DNA from: Acidimicrobiia bacterium
Lineage (GTDB): Bacteria; Actinomycetota; Acidimicrobiia; IMCC26256; JAMXLJ01
NCBI GenBank assembly: GCA_035651955.1
Contig: DASRES010000039.1
Span: 1 to 54,058 of the forward strand
Length of the DNA stretch: 54,058 nt
Reading direction: 5' to 3'
Part shown: one piece after another, positions 33,557 to 43,482 of the stretch
Numbering within the stretch: the stretch's first letter is position 1
How the letters are laid out: every line of letters begins with the position of its first letter
The notes under the pieces: generated by a model
Seen by the model: only the letters and a program-made list of their open reading frames with translations
The model's database searches: none
What the model was told of the DNA's origin: nothing
Position numbers and translations under genes: made by a program

Positions 33557-34000
33557 ATGCCGACGATCTTGTTGCTCTCGGGCCCGAACCTGAACCTGTT
33601 CGGCGAGCGCGAGCCGTCCGTGTACGGGACCGACACGCTCGACGACATGGTGCGCGACGCCCGTGAGGCGGCCGCGGCGCGTGGGTACGAGGTCGAGCAC
33701 GTGCAGTCGAACCACGAGGGCGACCTCGTCGACGCGGTGCACGCGGCGCGCGGCCGATGCGACGCGATCGTCGTCAACGCCGGCGCGCTCACGCACTATT
33801 CGTACGCGCTCGCGGACGCGCTCGCGACGTTCGAGGGCGTGAAGGTCGAGCTGCACGTCTCGAACCCGGCGGCGCGCGAGGCGTGGCGCGCGGAGTCGGT
33901 CCTCTCGCCCTTCGTGACGGGCGTCGTCGCGGGGTTCGGCCGCGCCGGGTACCGCCTCGCGGTCGACGGCGCGCTGGCGAAGCTGGGGGAGCGCGCGTGA
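33557..34000 (+). CDS. aroQ: 3-dehydroquinate dehydratase, type II
   Basis: This 147-aa type II enzyme (dodecameric in the family) converts 3-dehydroquinate to 3-dehydroshikimate. It starts with GPNLNLFGEREPSVYG, which carries the active-site Asn, Arg and catalytic Tyr. QSNHEGDLVDAV, VVNAGALTHYSYAL and ELHVSN (His) follow. The stop overlaps the GTG of the downstream peptidase gene. All expected residues are present. Confidence 0.97.
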   Translation: MPTILLLSGPNLNLFGEREPSVYGTDTLDDMVRDAREAAAARGYEVEHVQSNHEGDLVDAVHAARGRCDAIVVNAGALTHYSYALADALATFEGVKVELHVSNPAAREAWRAESVLSPFVTGVVAGFGRAGYRLAVDGALAKLGERA

Positions 34001-35106
34001 CCGATCTCCCCGCCATGGACGTCGCCGCTCGGACCGACCGGCTGCGGGCCCGCTTCGACGACGACGGTCTGGACGCGCTGCTCGTCACGCGGCTGCCGAA
34101 CGTCCGTTACCTCACCGGGTTCACCGGCTCGGCCGGCATGGTCCTCGTCGCGCGCGACTGGTCGCTGCTCGTCACGGACGGCCGCTACGCCACCCAGGCC
34201 GAGGAGCAGCTCGCCGCGGCCGGCGCGCGTGCCGACGTCGCGATCGGTGCGAGCGGGCTGAAGCAGCGTGACATCCTGCGCGACGCGGTGCGCGACGGCA
34301 GCCGGCTCGGGCTCGAGGCGCACGGCGTGACGTGGGCGCAGCAGCGCGCGTTCGCGTCGGAGTGGTTCGGGCACGCCGAGCTGGTCCCCACGGAGGGCAT
34401 GGTCGAGGCGCTGCGCTGCGTGAAGGAGCCGGCCGAGGTCGCGCGGATCCGTGCCGCGTGCGCGATCGCCGACGACGCGTTGCGCGAGGTCAGCGCGTTG
34501 CTCGCGCAGGAGCCGAGCGAGCGCGAGTTCGCGCTCCGGCTCGAGCTCGCGATGCGCGAGCGTGGCGCGAGCGGCAACAGCTTCGACCCGATCGTCGCGT
34601 CGGGCCCGAACGGCGCGAAGCCGCACGCGCGCCCGACGGACCGGCGGGTGCAGCGGGGCGAGCTCGTCGTCATCGACTTCGGTTGCGTCGTCGACGGCTA
34701 CTGCTCCGACATGACGCGCACCGTCAGCGTCGGCGACCCCGGTCCCGAGGCGCGGCGCGTCTGGGACACCGTGCTCGCGAGCCAGCGCGCGGGACGCGAC
34801 GCCGTGCGCGCGGGAGTCGAGTGCGCGGCCGTCGACCGCGCGAGCCGCGCCGTCATCGACGACGCCGGATGGGGCGACGCGTTCGCGCACGGCACCGGTC
34901 ACGGCGTCGGCCTCGAGATCCACGAGGACCCGCGGGTGGCCGCGACGGCCCGTGGTACGTTGGCCGAAGGTCACGTCGTGACCGTGGAGCCCGGCGTCTA
35001 CCTCCCCGGCGTCGGTGGCGTCCGCATCGAGGACACCGTCGTCGTCACGGCGTCCGGTGCCGAGCCCCTCACCGAATTCCCGAAGGAACTCGTCGTCTCG
35101 TCATGA
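33997..35106 (+). CDS. Xaa-Pro aminopeptidase/dipeptidase (M24 family)
   Basis: This 369-aa metallopeptidase has an N-terminal creatinase-like domain (to about residue 145) and a pita-bread catalytic domain. Dinuclear metal ligands are the Asp pair in VIDFGCVVDGYCSDMTRT, His in HGTGHGVGLEIHE and the two Glu in TVEPGVYLPGVGGVRIEDTV. It cleaves X-Pro bonds. GTG 33997 overlaps the aroQ stop (GTGA), with ATG 34015 as an alternative. This peptidase lies between aroQ and efp in many actinobacteria, and its link to EF-P (relief of proline stalling) is suggestive but not proven. Confidence 0.92.
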   Translation: MTDLPAMDVAARTDRLRARFDDDGLDALLVTRLPNVRYLTGFTGSAGMVLVARDWSLLVTDGRYATQAEEQLAAAGARADVAIGASGLKQRDILRDAVRDGSRLGLEAHGVTWAQQRAFASEWFGHAELVPTEGMVEALRCVKEPAEVARIRAACAIADDALREVSALLAQEPSEREFALRLELAMRERGASGNSFDPIVASGPNGAKPHARPTDRRVQRGELVVIDFGCVVDGYCSDMTRTVSVGDPGPEARRVWDTVLASQRAGRDAVRAGVECAAVDRASRAVIDDAGWGDAFAHGTGHGVGLEIHEDPRVAATARGTLAEGHVVTVEPGVYLPGVGGVRIEDTVVVTASGAEPLTEFPKELVVSS

Positions 35107-35176
35107 GTGAGCGAGCCGCCAGGCGAGCGGAAGCGTGGCCCAGCGGCCCGGCGCCGAAGGCGCCAGGAGCGGAAGC

Positions 35177-35737
35177 ATGAGTGTTTCCACCAACGACCTG
35201 CGCAACGGGATGGCCCTCAACCTGCCCGAGGGCCTGATGACGGTCGTCGAGTTCCAGCACGTGAAGCCGGGCAAGGGCGGCGCGTTCGTGCGCACGAAGC
35301 TGAAGAACTACCGCACCGGTGCCGTCCTCGAGCGCACGTTCCGCGCCGACGAGAAGGTCCCGCTCGCCGTCATCGACAAGCGCGAGATGCAGTACCTCTA
35401 CCGCGATGGCGCCGACCTCGTGTTCATGGACGGCGAGAGCTACGAGCAGATGAACGTGCCCGCGTCCGAGCTCGGCAGCGCGGTCAGCTTCATGAAGGAG
35501 GGCGACACCGTCATCCTGCCGATGTACCAGGGGCAGGTCGTCGGCGTGGACCTCCCGGCCGCGGTCGAGCTGACGGTGACGGAGACCGAGCCGGGGATCC
35601 AGGGCGACCGCGTGTCGGGCGCGCGCAAGCCGGCGACGCTCGAGACCGGTCTCGTCGTGCAGGTCCCGCTGTTCGTCGAGACGGGCGACACGCTGAAGGT
35701 CGACACCCGCACCGGCGAGTACCTGACCCGAGCCTGA
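35177..35737 (+). CDS. efp: Elongation factor P
   Basis: This 186-aa EF-P helps ribosomes stalled at polyproline. The KOW-like domain carries the loop KPGKGGAF (residues 31-38) with the Lys that is modified in some bacteria. Two OB domains follow, ending GDTLKVDTRTGEYLTRA, the conserved EF-P C-terminus. ATG 35177 is preceded by GAGCGGAAG. The 70 bp upstream are rich in GAGCGA/GCGAGC repeats. Full-length and typical. Confidence 0.97.
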   Translation: MSVSTNDLRNGMALNLPEGLMTVVEFQHVKPGKGGAFVRTKLKNYRTGAVLERTFRADEKVPLAVIDKREMQYLYRDGADLVFMDGESYEQMNVPASELGSAVSFMKEGDTVILPMYQGQVVGVDLPAAVELTVTETEPGIQGDRVSGARKPATLETGLVVQVPLFVETGDTLKVDTRTGEYLTRA

Positions 35738-35751
35738 GACGTGGGGTAGCG

Positions 35752-36177
35752 ATGGCGACGCGGCGCGAGGCGCGTGAGCGGGCACTCGGGCTCTGCTACG
35801 AAGCCGAGCAGCGGCTCGTGCCCGCGGAGCGTCTCCTCGCCGAGCAGCCGGTCGCGCCGGACCCCTACGCGAGCGAGGTGCTCGCGGGTGTCGACGACCA
35901 TCGCGAGGAGATCGACGCCGTGCTTCGCAAGTTCTCGGAGCACTGGGCGCTCGAACGCATGCCCGCGGTCGACCGCGCCGTCCTTCGCATCGCGTGCTAC
36001 GAGCTGATGTACCGGCCCGACGTGCCGACGGCCGTCGTCATCACGGAGGCGGTCGAGCTCGCGAAGCAGTACTCGACCAAGGATTCCGGGCGCTTCGTGA
36101 ACGGGATGCTCGGTCGGATCGCCGACCACGTCCGCGACGACGACACCCCCGCGAGCGAGGACACACCCGCGCCGTGA
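35752..36177 (+). CDS. nusB: Transcription antitermination protein NusB
   Basis: This 141-aa all-helical RNA-binding protein acts with NusE in rRNA antitermination. It starts [18 protein letters not shown] and carries the conserved [22 protein letters not shown] and [29 protein letters not shown]. The end is a short acidic tail. ATG 35752 was chosen because the NusB domain starts there. Its stop overlaps the clpS GTG by 4 bp. Confidence 0.96.
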   Translation: MATRREARERALGLCYEAEQRLVPAERLLAEQPVAPDPYASEVLAGVDDHREEIDAVLRKFSEHWALERMPAVDRAVLRIACYELMYRPDVPTAVVITEAVELAKQYSTKDSGRFVNGMLGRIADHVRDDDTPASEDTPAP

Positions 36178-36512
36178 TCGCGCGGCTCCGCTCCACCGGG
36201 ACCGAGCTCGAGGAGCCCGTCCTCGACGAGCCGCTGCTCGACGAGCCGATCGGTGACGAGGACGTCCTCACCGACAAGCCGTGGATCGTCATCGTGTGGA
36301 ACGACCCGGTGAACCTGATGTCGTACGTCGTGTACGTCTTCCAGAAGCTGTTCGGCTACTCGCGCCAGAAGGCGACGAAGCTCATGCTCGACGTGCACCA
36401 CAAGGGCAAGGCGATCGTGTCGCACGGCAACCGCGAGAAGGCCGAGACGGACGTCGCCCGCCTGCACGCGCACGGTCTGTGGGCGACGATGGAACGCGAC
36501 ACACCCGCGTGA
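36174..36512 (+). CDS. clpS: ATP-dependent Clp protease adaptor ClpS
   Basis: This 112-aa adaptor delivers N-degron substrates to ClpA/ClpC. An acidic, probably flexible N-terminus (residues 10-35, repeats of LDEP) precedes the core [20 protein letters not shown], with [22 protein letters not shown] and [20 protein letters not shown]. The Asn-Asp pair in WNDPVN and the His in DVHHKG form the N-degron pocket. GTG 36174 overlaps nusB. The next gene is DUF2017, its usual actinobacterial neighbour. Confidence 0.94.
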   Translation: MIARLRSTGTELEEPVLDEPLLDEPIGDEDVLTDKPWIVIVWNDPVNLMSYVVYVFQKLFGYSRQKATKLMLDVHHKGKAIVSHGNREKAETDVARLHAHGLWATMERDTPA

Positions 36513-36522
36513 CGGTGCGCGC

Positions 36523-37047
36523 GTGATCTTCTCCGCGTTCAAGCGCAACCGTCGGGGTGAGCTCGTGGCGCGTCTGCGTCCCGAGGAGGTCGAGCTGCTG
36601 CGCCGCCTGCCCGACGAGCTCCAGCCCGTCCTCGACGCCCCACCCGAGCCCGACGTCGCGGGGGAGGGCGACGCGATCCGGCAACGACTGTTCCCGCGCG
36701 CGTACCTGGACCCGACCGAGGAGCAGGCCGAGCACGACTGGCAGAGCGCCGTCCATCCGGAGCTCGTGCGCACGAAGCTCGAAGCGCTCTCGTTGCTCAC
36801 GACGACGCTCGATCGCGCGACGACGACGCGCGGTCGCGTCGAGGTCGTCCTGTCGCCCGAGGAGTCGGAGGCGTGGCTCGGCGTGCTGAACGACGCGCGA
36901 CTCGCGCTCGGCGTCGCCCTCGGTGTCACCGAGGACCTCGACTACGGGAAGATCCGTCCGGACGACCCGGCGGCCGCCGGGTACAGCGTGTACGGCTGGC
37001 TCACCTCACTGCAGGGTCAGCTCGTCGACGCGCTCGCGGGCGGATAG
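36523..37047 (+). CDS. DUF2017 family protein
   Basis: This 174-aa protein belongs to DUF2017, which is found next to clpS across actinobacteria; a mycobacterial member has been described as a redox-responsive regulator using a Cys pair. No Cys is visible here, so that mechanism is unlikely for this copy. Conserved-looking stretches include GELVARLRPEEVELLRRLPDEL and YSVYGWLTSLQGQLVDAL. Starts at GTG 36523, 10 bp after clpS. Probably co-transcribed with nusB and clpS. Confidence 0.82.
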   Translation: MIFSAFKRNRRGELVARLRPEEVELLRRLPDELQPVLDAPPEPDVAGEGDAIRQRLFPRAYLDPTEEQAEHDWQSAVHPELVRTKLEALSLLTTTLDRATTTRGRVEVVLSPEESEAWLGVLNDARLALGVALGVTEDLDYGKIRPDDPAAAGYSVYGWLTSLQGQLVDALAGG

Positions 37048-37064
37048 CCGGCAGTTCTCTGACG

Positions 37065-37565
37065 ATGCGCTTCGAGGCCGAGCAGACGTTCCCGGGTGCG
37101 TCACCCCGCGACGTCGGCGCGCTCCTCGTCGATCCGGCGTTCGAGGCGAGCGTCGAGCTGCCCGACCTCTCGCCGCCGGAGGTCGTCGCGCGCGAACGCG
37201 ACGGCAACGTCGCGCTGCTGAAGCTCCGGTACGAGTACACCGGGCAGCTCGATCCGATCGCTCGCCGGTTGCTCGGCAACCGGAAGCTCTCGTGGGTGCA
37301 GGAGCTGCGCCTCGACGTCGAGGCCGGTCGCGGTGAGCTGACGTTCGCCGCGGAGGCCGACCCGTCACGGCTGCACGGCCGCGCGGACGTCACGCTCACG
37401 GTCGACGGGGACGGCGGCACGCGCCGGCTCTTCGCGGGTGAGCTCGTCGTGAAGGCGCCCGTCGTCGGCGGCATGGCGGAGCGCAGGATCGTCCCCGGAC
37501 TCCTCCGCCGCCTCGACGTCGAGGCCGACGCGGTCCGCGCGCACCTCTCCCGCCCCGTTCCGTGA
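37065..37565 (+). CDS. DUF2505 family protein (START/SRPBCC-like)
   Basis: This 166-aa protein matches the actinobacterial DUF2505 pattern: MRFEAEQTFPGASPRDVGAL at the start, DPAFEASVELPDLSPPEV, and the end VKAPVVGGMAERRIVPGL. The predicted helix-grip fold would have a hydrophobic pocket, but no ligand is known. ATG 37065 lies 17 bp after DUF2017. Its stop codon lies within a hairpin shared with the convergent aldo/keto reductase gene. Confidence 0.72.
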   Translation: MRFEAEQTFPGASPRDVGALLVDPAFEASVELPDLSPPEVVARERDGNVALLKLRYEYTGQLDPIARRLLGNRKLSWVQELRLDVEAGRGELTFAAEADPSRLHGRADVTLTVDGDGGTRRLFAGELVVKAPVVGGMAERRIVPGLLRRLDVEADAVRAHLSRPVP

Positions 37566-37601
37566 AGCGTCACCGCGCCTATGTGGCGGTGCCGCTTCAC
37601 G
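37561..37601. terminator. Hairpin C, bidirectional, spanning two convergent stop codons
   Basis: CGTGAAGCG (37561-37569) pairs with CGCTTCACG (37593-37601). A T-C mismatch, CACCGC/GCGGTG and a 9-nt loop containing CCTATG follow. Both the DUF2505 stop (TGA 37563-37565) and the aldo/keto reductase stop (37597-37599) are inside it. It can serve as a terminator for both directions. The 10-mer CGCGCCTATG at its apex recurs in the hairpin at 43415-43458. Confidence 0.75.
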
Positions 37602-38367
37602 AAAGCGTGTCGAGCGCGTGCATCTCGTCGTCGGTCAGCGTGAAGCCGAACACGTCGAGGTTCTGCGCGATGCGTTCGGGTGTCTTCGACTTCGGGATCG
37701 CGACGACCTCGTGCTGCACGTGCCACCGCAGCACGACCTGCGCAGCCGTCACCCCGTGCGCACGCGCGATCGCGACGAGCCGCGCGTCGCGCAGGTTCGT
37801 GTGCTTGAACGGCGAGTAGCCCTCGACGACCATCCCGCGCTCCCGCGCCGCGGCGAGGAAGCGCGCGTCGAAGCGTGACGGGTCCCACGGGACCTGGTCG
37901 AGCGCCGGCGTCTCGCCGGTCGCGGCCGTGAGGCGGTCGACCTGAGCGACGCTGTGGTTGCTCACCCCGACGCTCGTCGCGAGCCCGTCGTCCCGGATCG
38001 AGAGGAACCGCTCCCACGTCCGCTCGAGGACGCGGTCGCGCGGTGGCCAGTGCACGAGCCAGAGGTCGACGTGGTCGGTGCCGAGCGCGGCGAGGCTCGC
38101 GTCGATCGTCGCCTGCTCGCGACCCGCGTTCTCGGGCGGCAGCTTCGTCGTGAGGAACACCTCGTCGCGCGCGATCCTGCTGTCGCGCAGCGCGCGTCCG
38201 ATCTCCGCCTCGTTGCCGTACATCGTCGCGGTGTCGATCAGCCGGTAGCCGGCGTCGAGCGCAGCCCGCGTCGCCCGGTACGCGCCGCGACCGCTGAGCT
38301 GCCATGTCCCGAACCCGACGAGCGGCATGGCGGCGCCGCTGCGCAACGTGACGGTGGGGACGTCCAT
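37597..38367 (-). CDS. Aldo/keto reductase
   Basis: This 256-aa NADPH-dependent oxidoreductase has the AKR (beta/alpha)8 barrel. Key residues: Asp in GYRLIDTATMYGNE with the catalytic Tyr, Lys in VFLTTKLPPEN and His in LWLVHWPP. IPKSKTPERIAQNLDVFGF is the NADPH-phosphate-binding segment. ATG 38367 is preceded by GGAGG almost directly, so the message may be read from an unusual short spacer. It is divergent from a metal ATPase gene with only 48 bp between starts, so the copper-type operator there may affect both. Confidence 0.9.
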   Translation of the reverse strand: MDVPTVTLRSGAAMPLVGFGTWQLSGRGAYRATRAALDAGYRLIDTATMYGNEAEIGRALRDSRIARDEVFLTTKLPPENAGREQATIDASLAALGTDHVDLWLVHWPPRDRVLERTWERFLSIRDDGLATSVGVSNHSVAQVDRLTAATGETPALDQVPWDPSRFDARFLAAARERGMVVEGYSPFKHTNLRDARLVAIARAHGVTAAQVVLRWHVQHEVVAIPKSKTPERIAQNLDVFGFTLTDDEMHALDTLS

Positions 38368-38377
38368 CCTCCGAGTG

Positions 38378-38408
38378 TTGCCCGACGGATACCTCCAGGG
38401 GGTATAGT
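38378..38408 (+). promoter_or_regulatory. Copper-type operator inside promoter of P1B ATPase gene
   Basis: TTGCCC (38378-38383) and TATAGT (38403-38408) are separated by 19 bp. The dyad ATACCTCCAGGGGGTAT (38389-38405) lies in this spacer. Such dyads are used by CsoR repressors, and a 19-bp spacer is typical of MerR/CueR activators. Transcription should begin close to the ATG at 38416. Neither regulator gene is in the window. Confidence 0.6.
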
Positions 38409-38415
38409 GGCGCGC

Positions 38416-40410
38416 ATGGAGCACCACGGCCAGCACGACGGGCACCACGACCACGGGTCGCACGCCGACGCGTTCCGGCGCCTGTTCTGGTGGAGCCTCG
38501 TGCTGACGGTGCCGATCGTTGTCGCGAGCCCGATGGTGGCGGACTGGTTCGGCTACCCGGTCGACGTGCCGGGAGCGGGTTGGGTCGGGCCCATCCTCGG
38601 CAGCGTCGTGTTCCTCTGGTGCGGCCGGCCGTTCCTGGCGGGCGCACGCGACGAGCTGCGCGCCCGCGCGCCCGGGATGATGCTGCTCATCGCGCTGGCG
38701 ATCACGGTTGCATACGTCGCGTCGCTGGCGAGCTCGATCGGCTGGTTCAGCGAGGACTTCTGGTGGGAGCTCGCCGCGCTGATCACGATCATGCTGCTCG
38801 GCCACTGGCAGGAGATGAAGGCGCTGGGGCAGGCGTCGGACGCGCTCACCGCGCTCGCCGCGCTGCTGCCGGACACCGCGGACGTCGTCGACGCGCATGG
38901 TGACACGCGCACGGTCGCGCTCGACGACCTGCGGCCGGGCACGGTCGTGCTGGTGCGCTCCGGTGCACGCGTCCCCGCGGACGGGACGGTACTCGACGGC
39001 GAGGCCGAGGTCGACGAGTCGATGATCACCGGCGAGTCGCGGGCGGTGACGAAGCAGCCCGGCGCCCGTGTCGTCGCGGGGACGGTGGCCACGGACTCCG
39101 CGTTGCGCGTCCGCGTCGACGCCGTCGGCGCCGACACCGCGCTCGCCGGCATCCAACGGCTCGTCGCCGACGCGCAGACGTCGCACAGCCGCGCCCAGGC
39201 GCTCGCAGACCGCGCGGCAGCACTGCTCTTCTACGTCGCGCTCGCGGCCGCGGTCGTCACGTTCGTCGCGTGGAGCATCGGCGGTGACGTCGGCCGCGCG
39301 GTCGGGCTCACCGTCGGCGTCCTCGTCATCAGCTGCCCGCACGCGCTCGGCCTCGCGATCCCGCTCGTCGTCGCGCTCGCGTCCGCGATCGGTGCGCGCG
39401 CCGGGATCCTCGTGAAGGACCGGCTCGCGCTCGAACGCATGCGGACGGTCGACACGGTCCTGTTCGACAAGACGGGCACGCTGACGAAGGGCGCTCCCGC
39501 CGTCACCGACGTCGCGGGCATCGGGACCGTCGACAGCGCGACCGTCCTCGGGCTCGCCGCCGCGGTGGAGGCCGACTCCGAGCACCCGCTCGCGCGCGCG
39601 GTCGTCGAGGCAGCACGGAGTCAGCGTGGCGACGACGTGCCCCGGGCAGTCGGGTTCCGATCATTGACAGGACGCGGCGTGGAGGCCGCGGTCGACGGCA
39701 CGGTCTACGCGGTCGGCGGTCCCGCGCTGGTGCGCGAGCTCGGCGTCGACCTCCCGCCCGAGCTCGAATCGGCGTTCGACGCGTGGCGTGCGCGCGGCAC
39801 GACCGTTCTGACGCTCGTACGCGACAAGACGGACATCGTCGGCGCGCTCGCGCTCGAGGACGAGATCCGGCCGGAGGCGCGCGAGGCGGTCGACGCGCTG
39901 CGCGGGCGCGGGGTCCGCGTCGTGATGGTGACGGGCGACGCGCGCAACGTCGCCGAGTCGGTCGGGGCGCGGCTCGGCATCGACGAGGTGATTTCCGAAA
40001 TCCTCCCCGAGGACAAGGACGAGACTGTCGGCGCGCTGCAGGCGCGTGGCCTGCGCGTCGCGATGGTCGGCGACGGCGTGAACGACGCGCCCGCGCTCGC
40101 GCGCGCGGACGTCGGCATCGCGATCGGCGCGGGTACCGACGTCGCGATCGAGTCCGCGGGCGTCGTGCTCGCGACGAGCGACCCGCGCGCGGTCGTGTCC
40201 GTCGCGCGCCTGTCGGAGGCCGGCTACCGCAAGATGGTGCAGAACCTCGTGTGGGCCGCGGGGTACAACGTCGTCGCGATCCCGCTCGCCGCGGGCGCGC
40301 TCGCGTGGGCCGGGATCACGCTCGCCCCCGCGGTCGGCGCCGTCCTCATGAGCCTCTCGACGATCGTCGTCGCCCTCAACGCGCAACTCCTCCGCCGCGT
40401 CGCGCTCTGA
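38416..40410 (+). CDS. P1B-type heavy-metal ATPase with CPH motif (CopB-like)
   Basis: This 664-aa cation-pumping P-type ATPase has a His-rich N-terminus (MEHHGQHDGHHDHGSHADA) instead of a CxxC metal domain. Membrane helix 6 carries SCPHALG, with Cys307-Pro-His309. The CPH motif and His-rich head are hallmarks of the P1B-3 (CopB) group, which handles Cu(II) or sometimes Cu(I). DKTGT (phosphorylated Asp351), the HP motif SEHPLARA and GDGVNDAPALA complete the enzyme. The start is ATG 38416, with TATAGT 7 bp before it, pointing to a leaderless mRNA. Expected role: copper export at the membrane. Confidence 0.93.
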   Translation: MEHHGQHDGHHDHGSHADAFRRLFWWSLVLTVPIVVASPMVADWFGYPVDVPGAGWVGPILGSVVFLWCGRPFLAGARDELRARAPGMMLLIALAITVAYVASLASSIGWFSEDFWWELAALITIMLLGHWQEMKALGQASDALTALAALLPDTADVVDAHGDTRTVALDDLRPGTVVLVRSGARVPADGTVLDGEAEVDESMITGESRAVTKQPGARVVAGTVATDSALRVRVDAVGADTALAGIQRLVADAQTSHSRAQALADRAAALLFYVALAAAVVTFVAWSIGGDVGRAVGLTVGVLVISCPHALGLAIPLVVALASAIGARAGILVKDRLALERMRTVDTVLFDKTGTLTKGAPAVTDVAGIGTVDSATVLGLAAAVEADSEHPLARAVVEAARSQRGDDVPRAVGFRSLTGRGVEAAVDGTVYAVGGPALVRELGVDLPPELESAFDAWRARGTTVLTLVRDKTDIVGALALEDEIRPEAREAVDALRGRGVRVVMVTGDARNVAESVGARLGIDEVISEILPEDKDETVGALQARGLRVAMVGDGVNDAPALARADVGIAIGAGTDVAIESAGVVLATSDPRAVVSVARLSEAGYRKMVQNLVWAAGYNVVAIPLAAGALAWAGITLAPAVGAVLMSLSTIVVALNAQLLRRVAL

Positions 40411-40429
40411 TCTGACTCGCCCGCGTGCC

Positions 40430-40478
40430 GTTCCGTGAATCGTCACGGCCACAGAGTGGTCGCCACGCTTCACGGAAC
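40430..40478 (+). terminator. Hairpin D after the P1B ATPase gene
   Basis: GTTCCGTGAA (40430-40439) pairs with TTCACGGAAC (40469-40478). A T-C mismatch, CGT/ACG and an inner stem GGCCAC/GTGGTC with loop AGA follow. It lies 20 bp after the ATPase stop and before the pyrR leader. Its outer stem resembles that of the hairpin at 37561-37601. No T-tract follows. Confidence 0.7.
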
Positions 40479-40530
40479 CGAGGGTGGCCGGGGTGGGCTG
40501 CCACCCGTGGTACGGTGACCGCGACCGTGA

Positions 40531-42107
<1,577 letters not shown>

Positions 42108-42115
<8 letters not shown>

Positions 42116-43400
42116 GCTCGTCGTACGGGGCGGGCGCGTCGTCGACGCGACGGGCGAGCGCACCGCCGACGTGCGCGTGCGCGACGGCGTCGTCGTCGAG
42201 GTCGGCGAGAACCTGCGCGGGGGAGCGCGCGAGCTCGACGCGGCGGGCTGTCTCGTCGCGCCCGGGCTCGTCGACCTGCACACGCACCTGCGCGAGCCGG
42301 GCGACGAGGAGGCGGAGACGATCGAGACGGGGGCGCGCGCCGCGGCCCTCGGCGGGTTCACCGCGGTCGTCGCGATGCCGAACACGCAGCCACCCCTCGA
42401 CGACGCCGCGGTCGTGGCAGCGGTGCTCGCGCGCGGTGCCGGTACGGCGTGCGAGGTTGTGGCGTCGGCGTGCATCACCAAGGGGCGCGCCGGCGCCGAG
42501 CTCGCGCCGATGGCCGAGCTGCACGGCCTCGGCGTGCGGATCTTCACGGACGACGGCAACTGTGTCGGCGATGCCGGCGTCATGCGGCGCGCGCTCGAGT
42601 ACGCCCGGTCGCTGCCCGGCGCGGTCGTCGCCCAGCACGCCGAGGACCCCGCGCTCGCGCGGGGCGGCCACATGCACGAGGGTGCGTGGTCGAGCCGGCT
42701 CGGCATCCCGGGTCGTCCCGCCGCGGCCGAGGACGTCGTGGTCGCGCGTGACGTCGAGCTCGCCGCGATCACGGGGACGCGCGTCCACGTGCTGCACCTG
42801 TCGAGCGCGCGCGCCGTCGCGCTCGTGCGCGACGCCAAGGTGCGCGGGATCCCCGTCACCGCGGAGGTCACCCCGCATCACTTCACGCTGACGGACGCGC
42901 GCTGCGCGTCGTTCGACCCGGTGTTCAAGGTGCACCCGCCGCTGCGCACCCAGGCCGACGTCGACGCCGTGAAGGCGGGCCTCGCCGACGGGACGATCGA
43001 CGCCATCGCCACGGACCACGCGCCGCACACGCCCGAGTCGAAGGAGCGCCCGTTCGAGGAGGCACCACCGGGGATGCTCGGACTGGAGACCGCGCTCGCG
43101 CTCACGCTCACCGAGCTCGTCGAGCCCGGTGTGCTGACGATGCAGGACGCGCTCGGCGCGCTGTCGTGGCGGCCGGCGCAGATCGCGGGCATCGCGGAGC
43201 GTCACGGTGGCCCGATCGCGCCGAAACGCCCCGCGAACCTGTGCGTGATCGACCCCGCGGTCACGTGGGAGGTGGATGCCACCCGTCTCGCGAGCCGGGC
43301 CCGCAACACGCCGTTCGCGGGTCGGAAGCTGACGGGCCGCGTCCGCCACACCGTCCTGCGCGGCGAACCGGTCGTCGTCGACGGCGAGGCCCGGCGATGA
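42108..43400 (+). CDS. pyrC: Dihydroorotase (class I, PyrC)
   Basis: This 430-aa zinc amidohydrolase closes carbamoyl aspartate to dihydroorotate. Metal ligands are visible in [10 protein letters not shown], in the HAED and HLSSA segments and in [12 protein letters not shown]. The start is a rare TTG at 42108, supported by a GGGGGG ribosome binding site 5 bp upstream and by overlap with the pyrB stop; no ATG or GTG gives a full N-terminus. A long hairpin begins 14 bp after the stop, before carA. Confidence 0.94.
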
Positions 43401-43414
43401 CCCCCACCCACCCG

Positions 43415-43458
43415 GTTGGTACACAAGTCGCGCCTATGACCGCGACTTGTGTACCAAC
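43415..43458 (+). repeat. Hairpin E with perfect 18-bp stem between pyrC and carA
   Basis: GTTGGTACACAAGTCGCG pairs perfectly with CGCGACTTGTGTACCAAC around an 8-nt loop CCTATGAC. It begins 14 bp after the pyrC stop and ends 24 bp before the carA GTG, leaving the carA ribosome binding site free. The AT-richer stem differs from its surroundings. The apex CGCGCCTATG is the same as in the hairpin at 37561-37601. Inside an operon it may be an attenuator, processing site or mobile repeat. Confidence 0.85.
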
Positions 43459-43482
43459 GCGCCGAGGGGTTGGAGGTCGCGC

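Noticed and set aside
43447-43482. carA start inside hairpin E
   Set aside because: The extra 12 codons come from the hairpin stem, and GTG 43483 has GGAGG at proper spacing.
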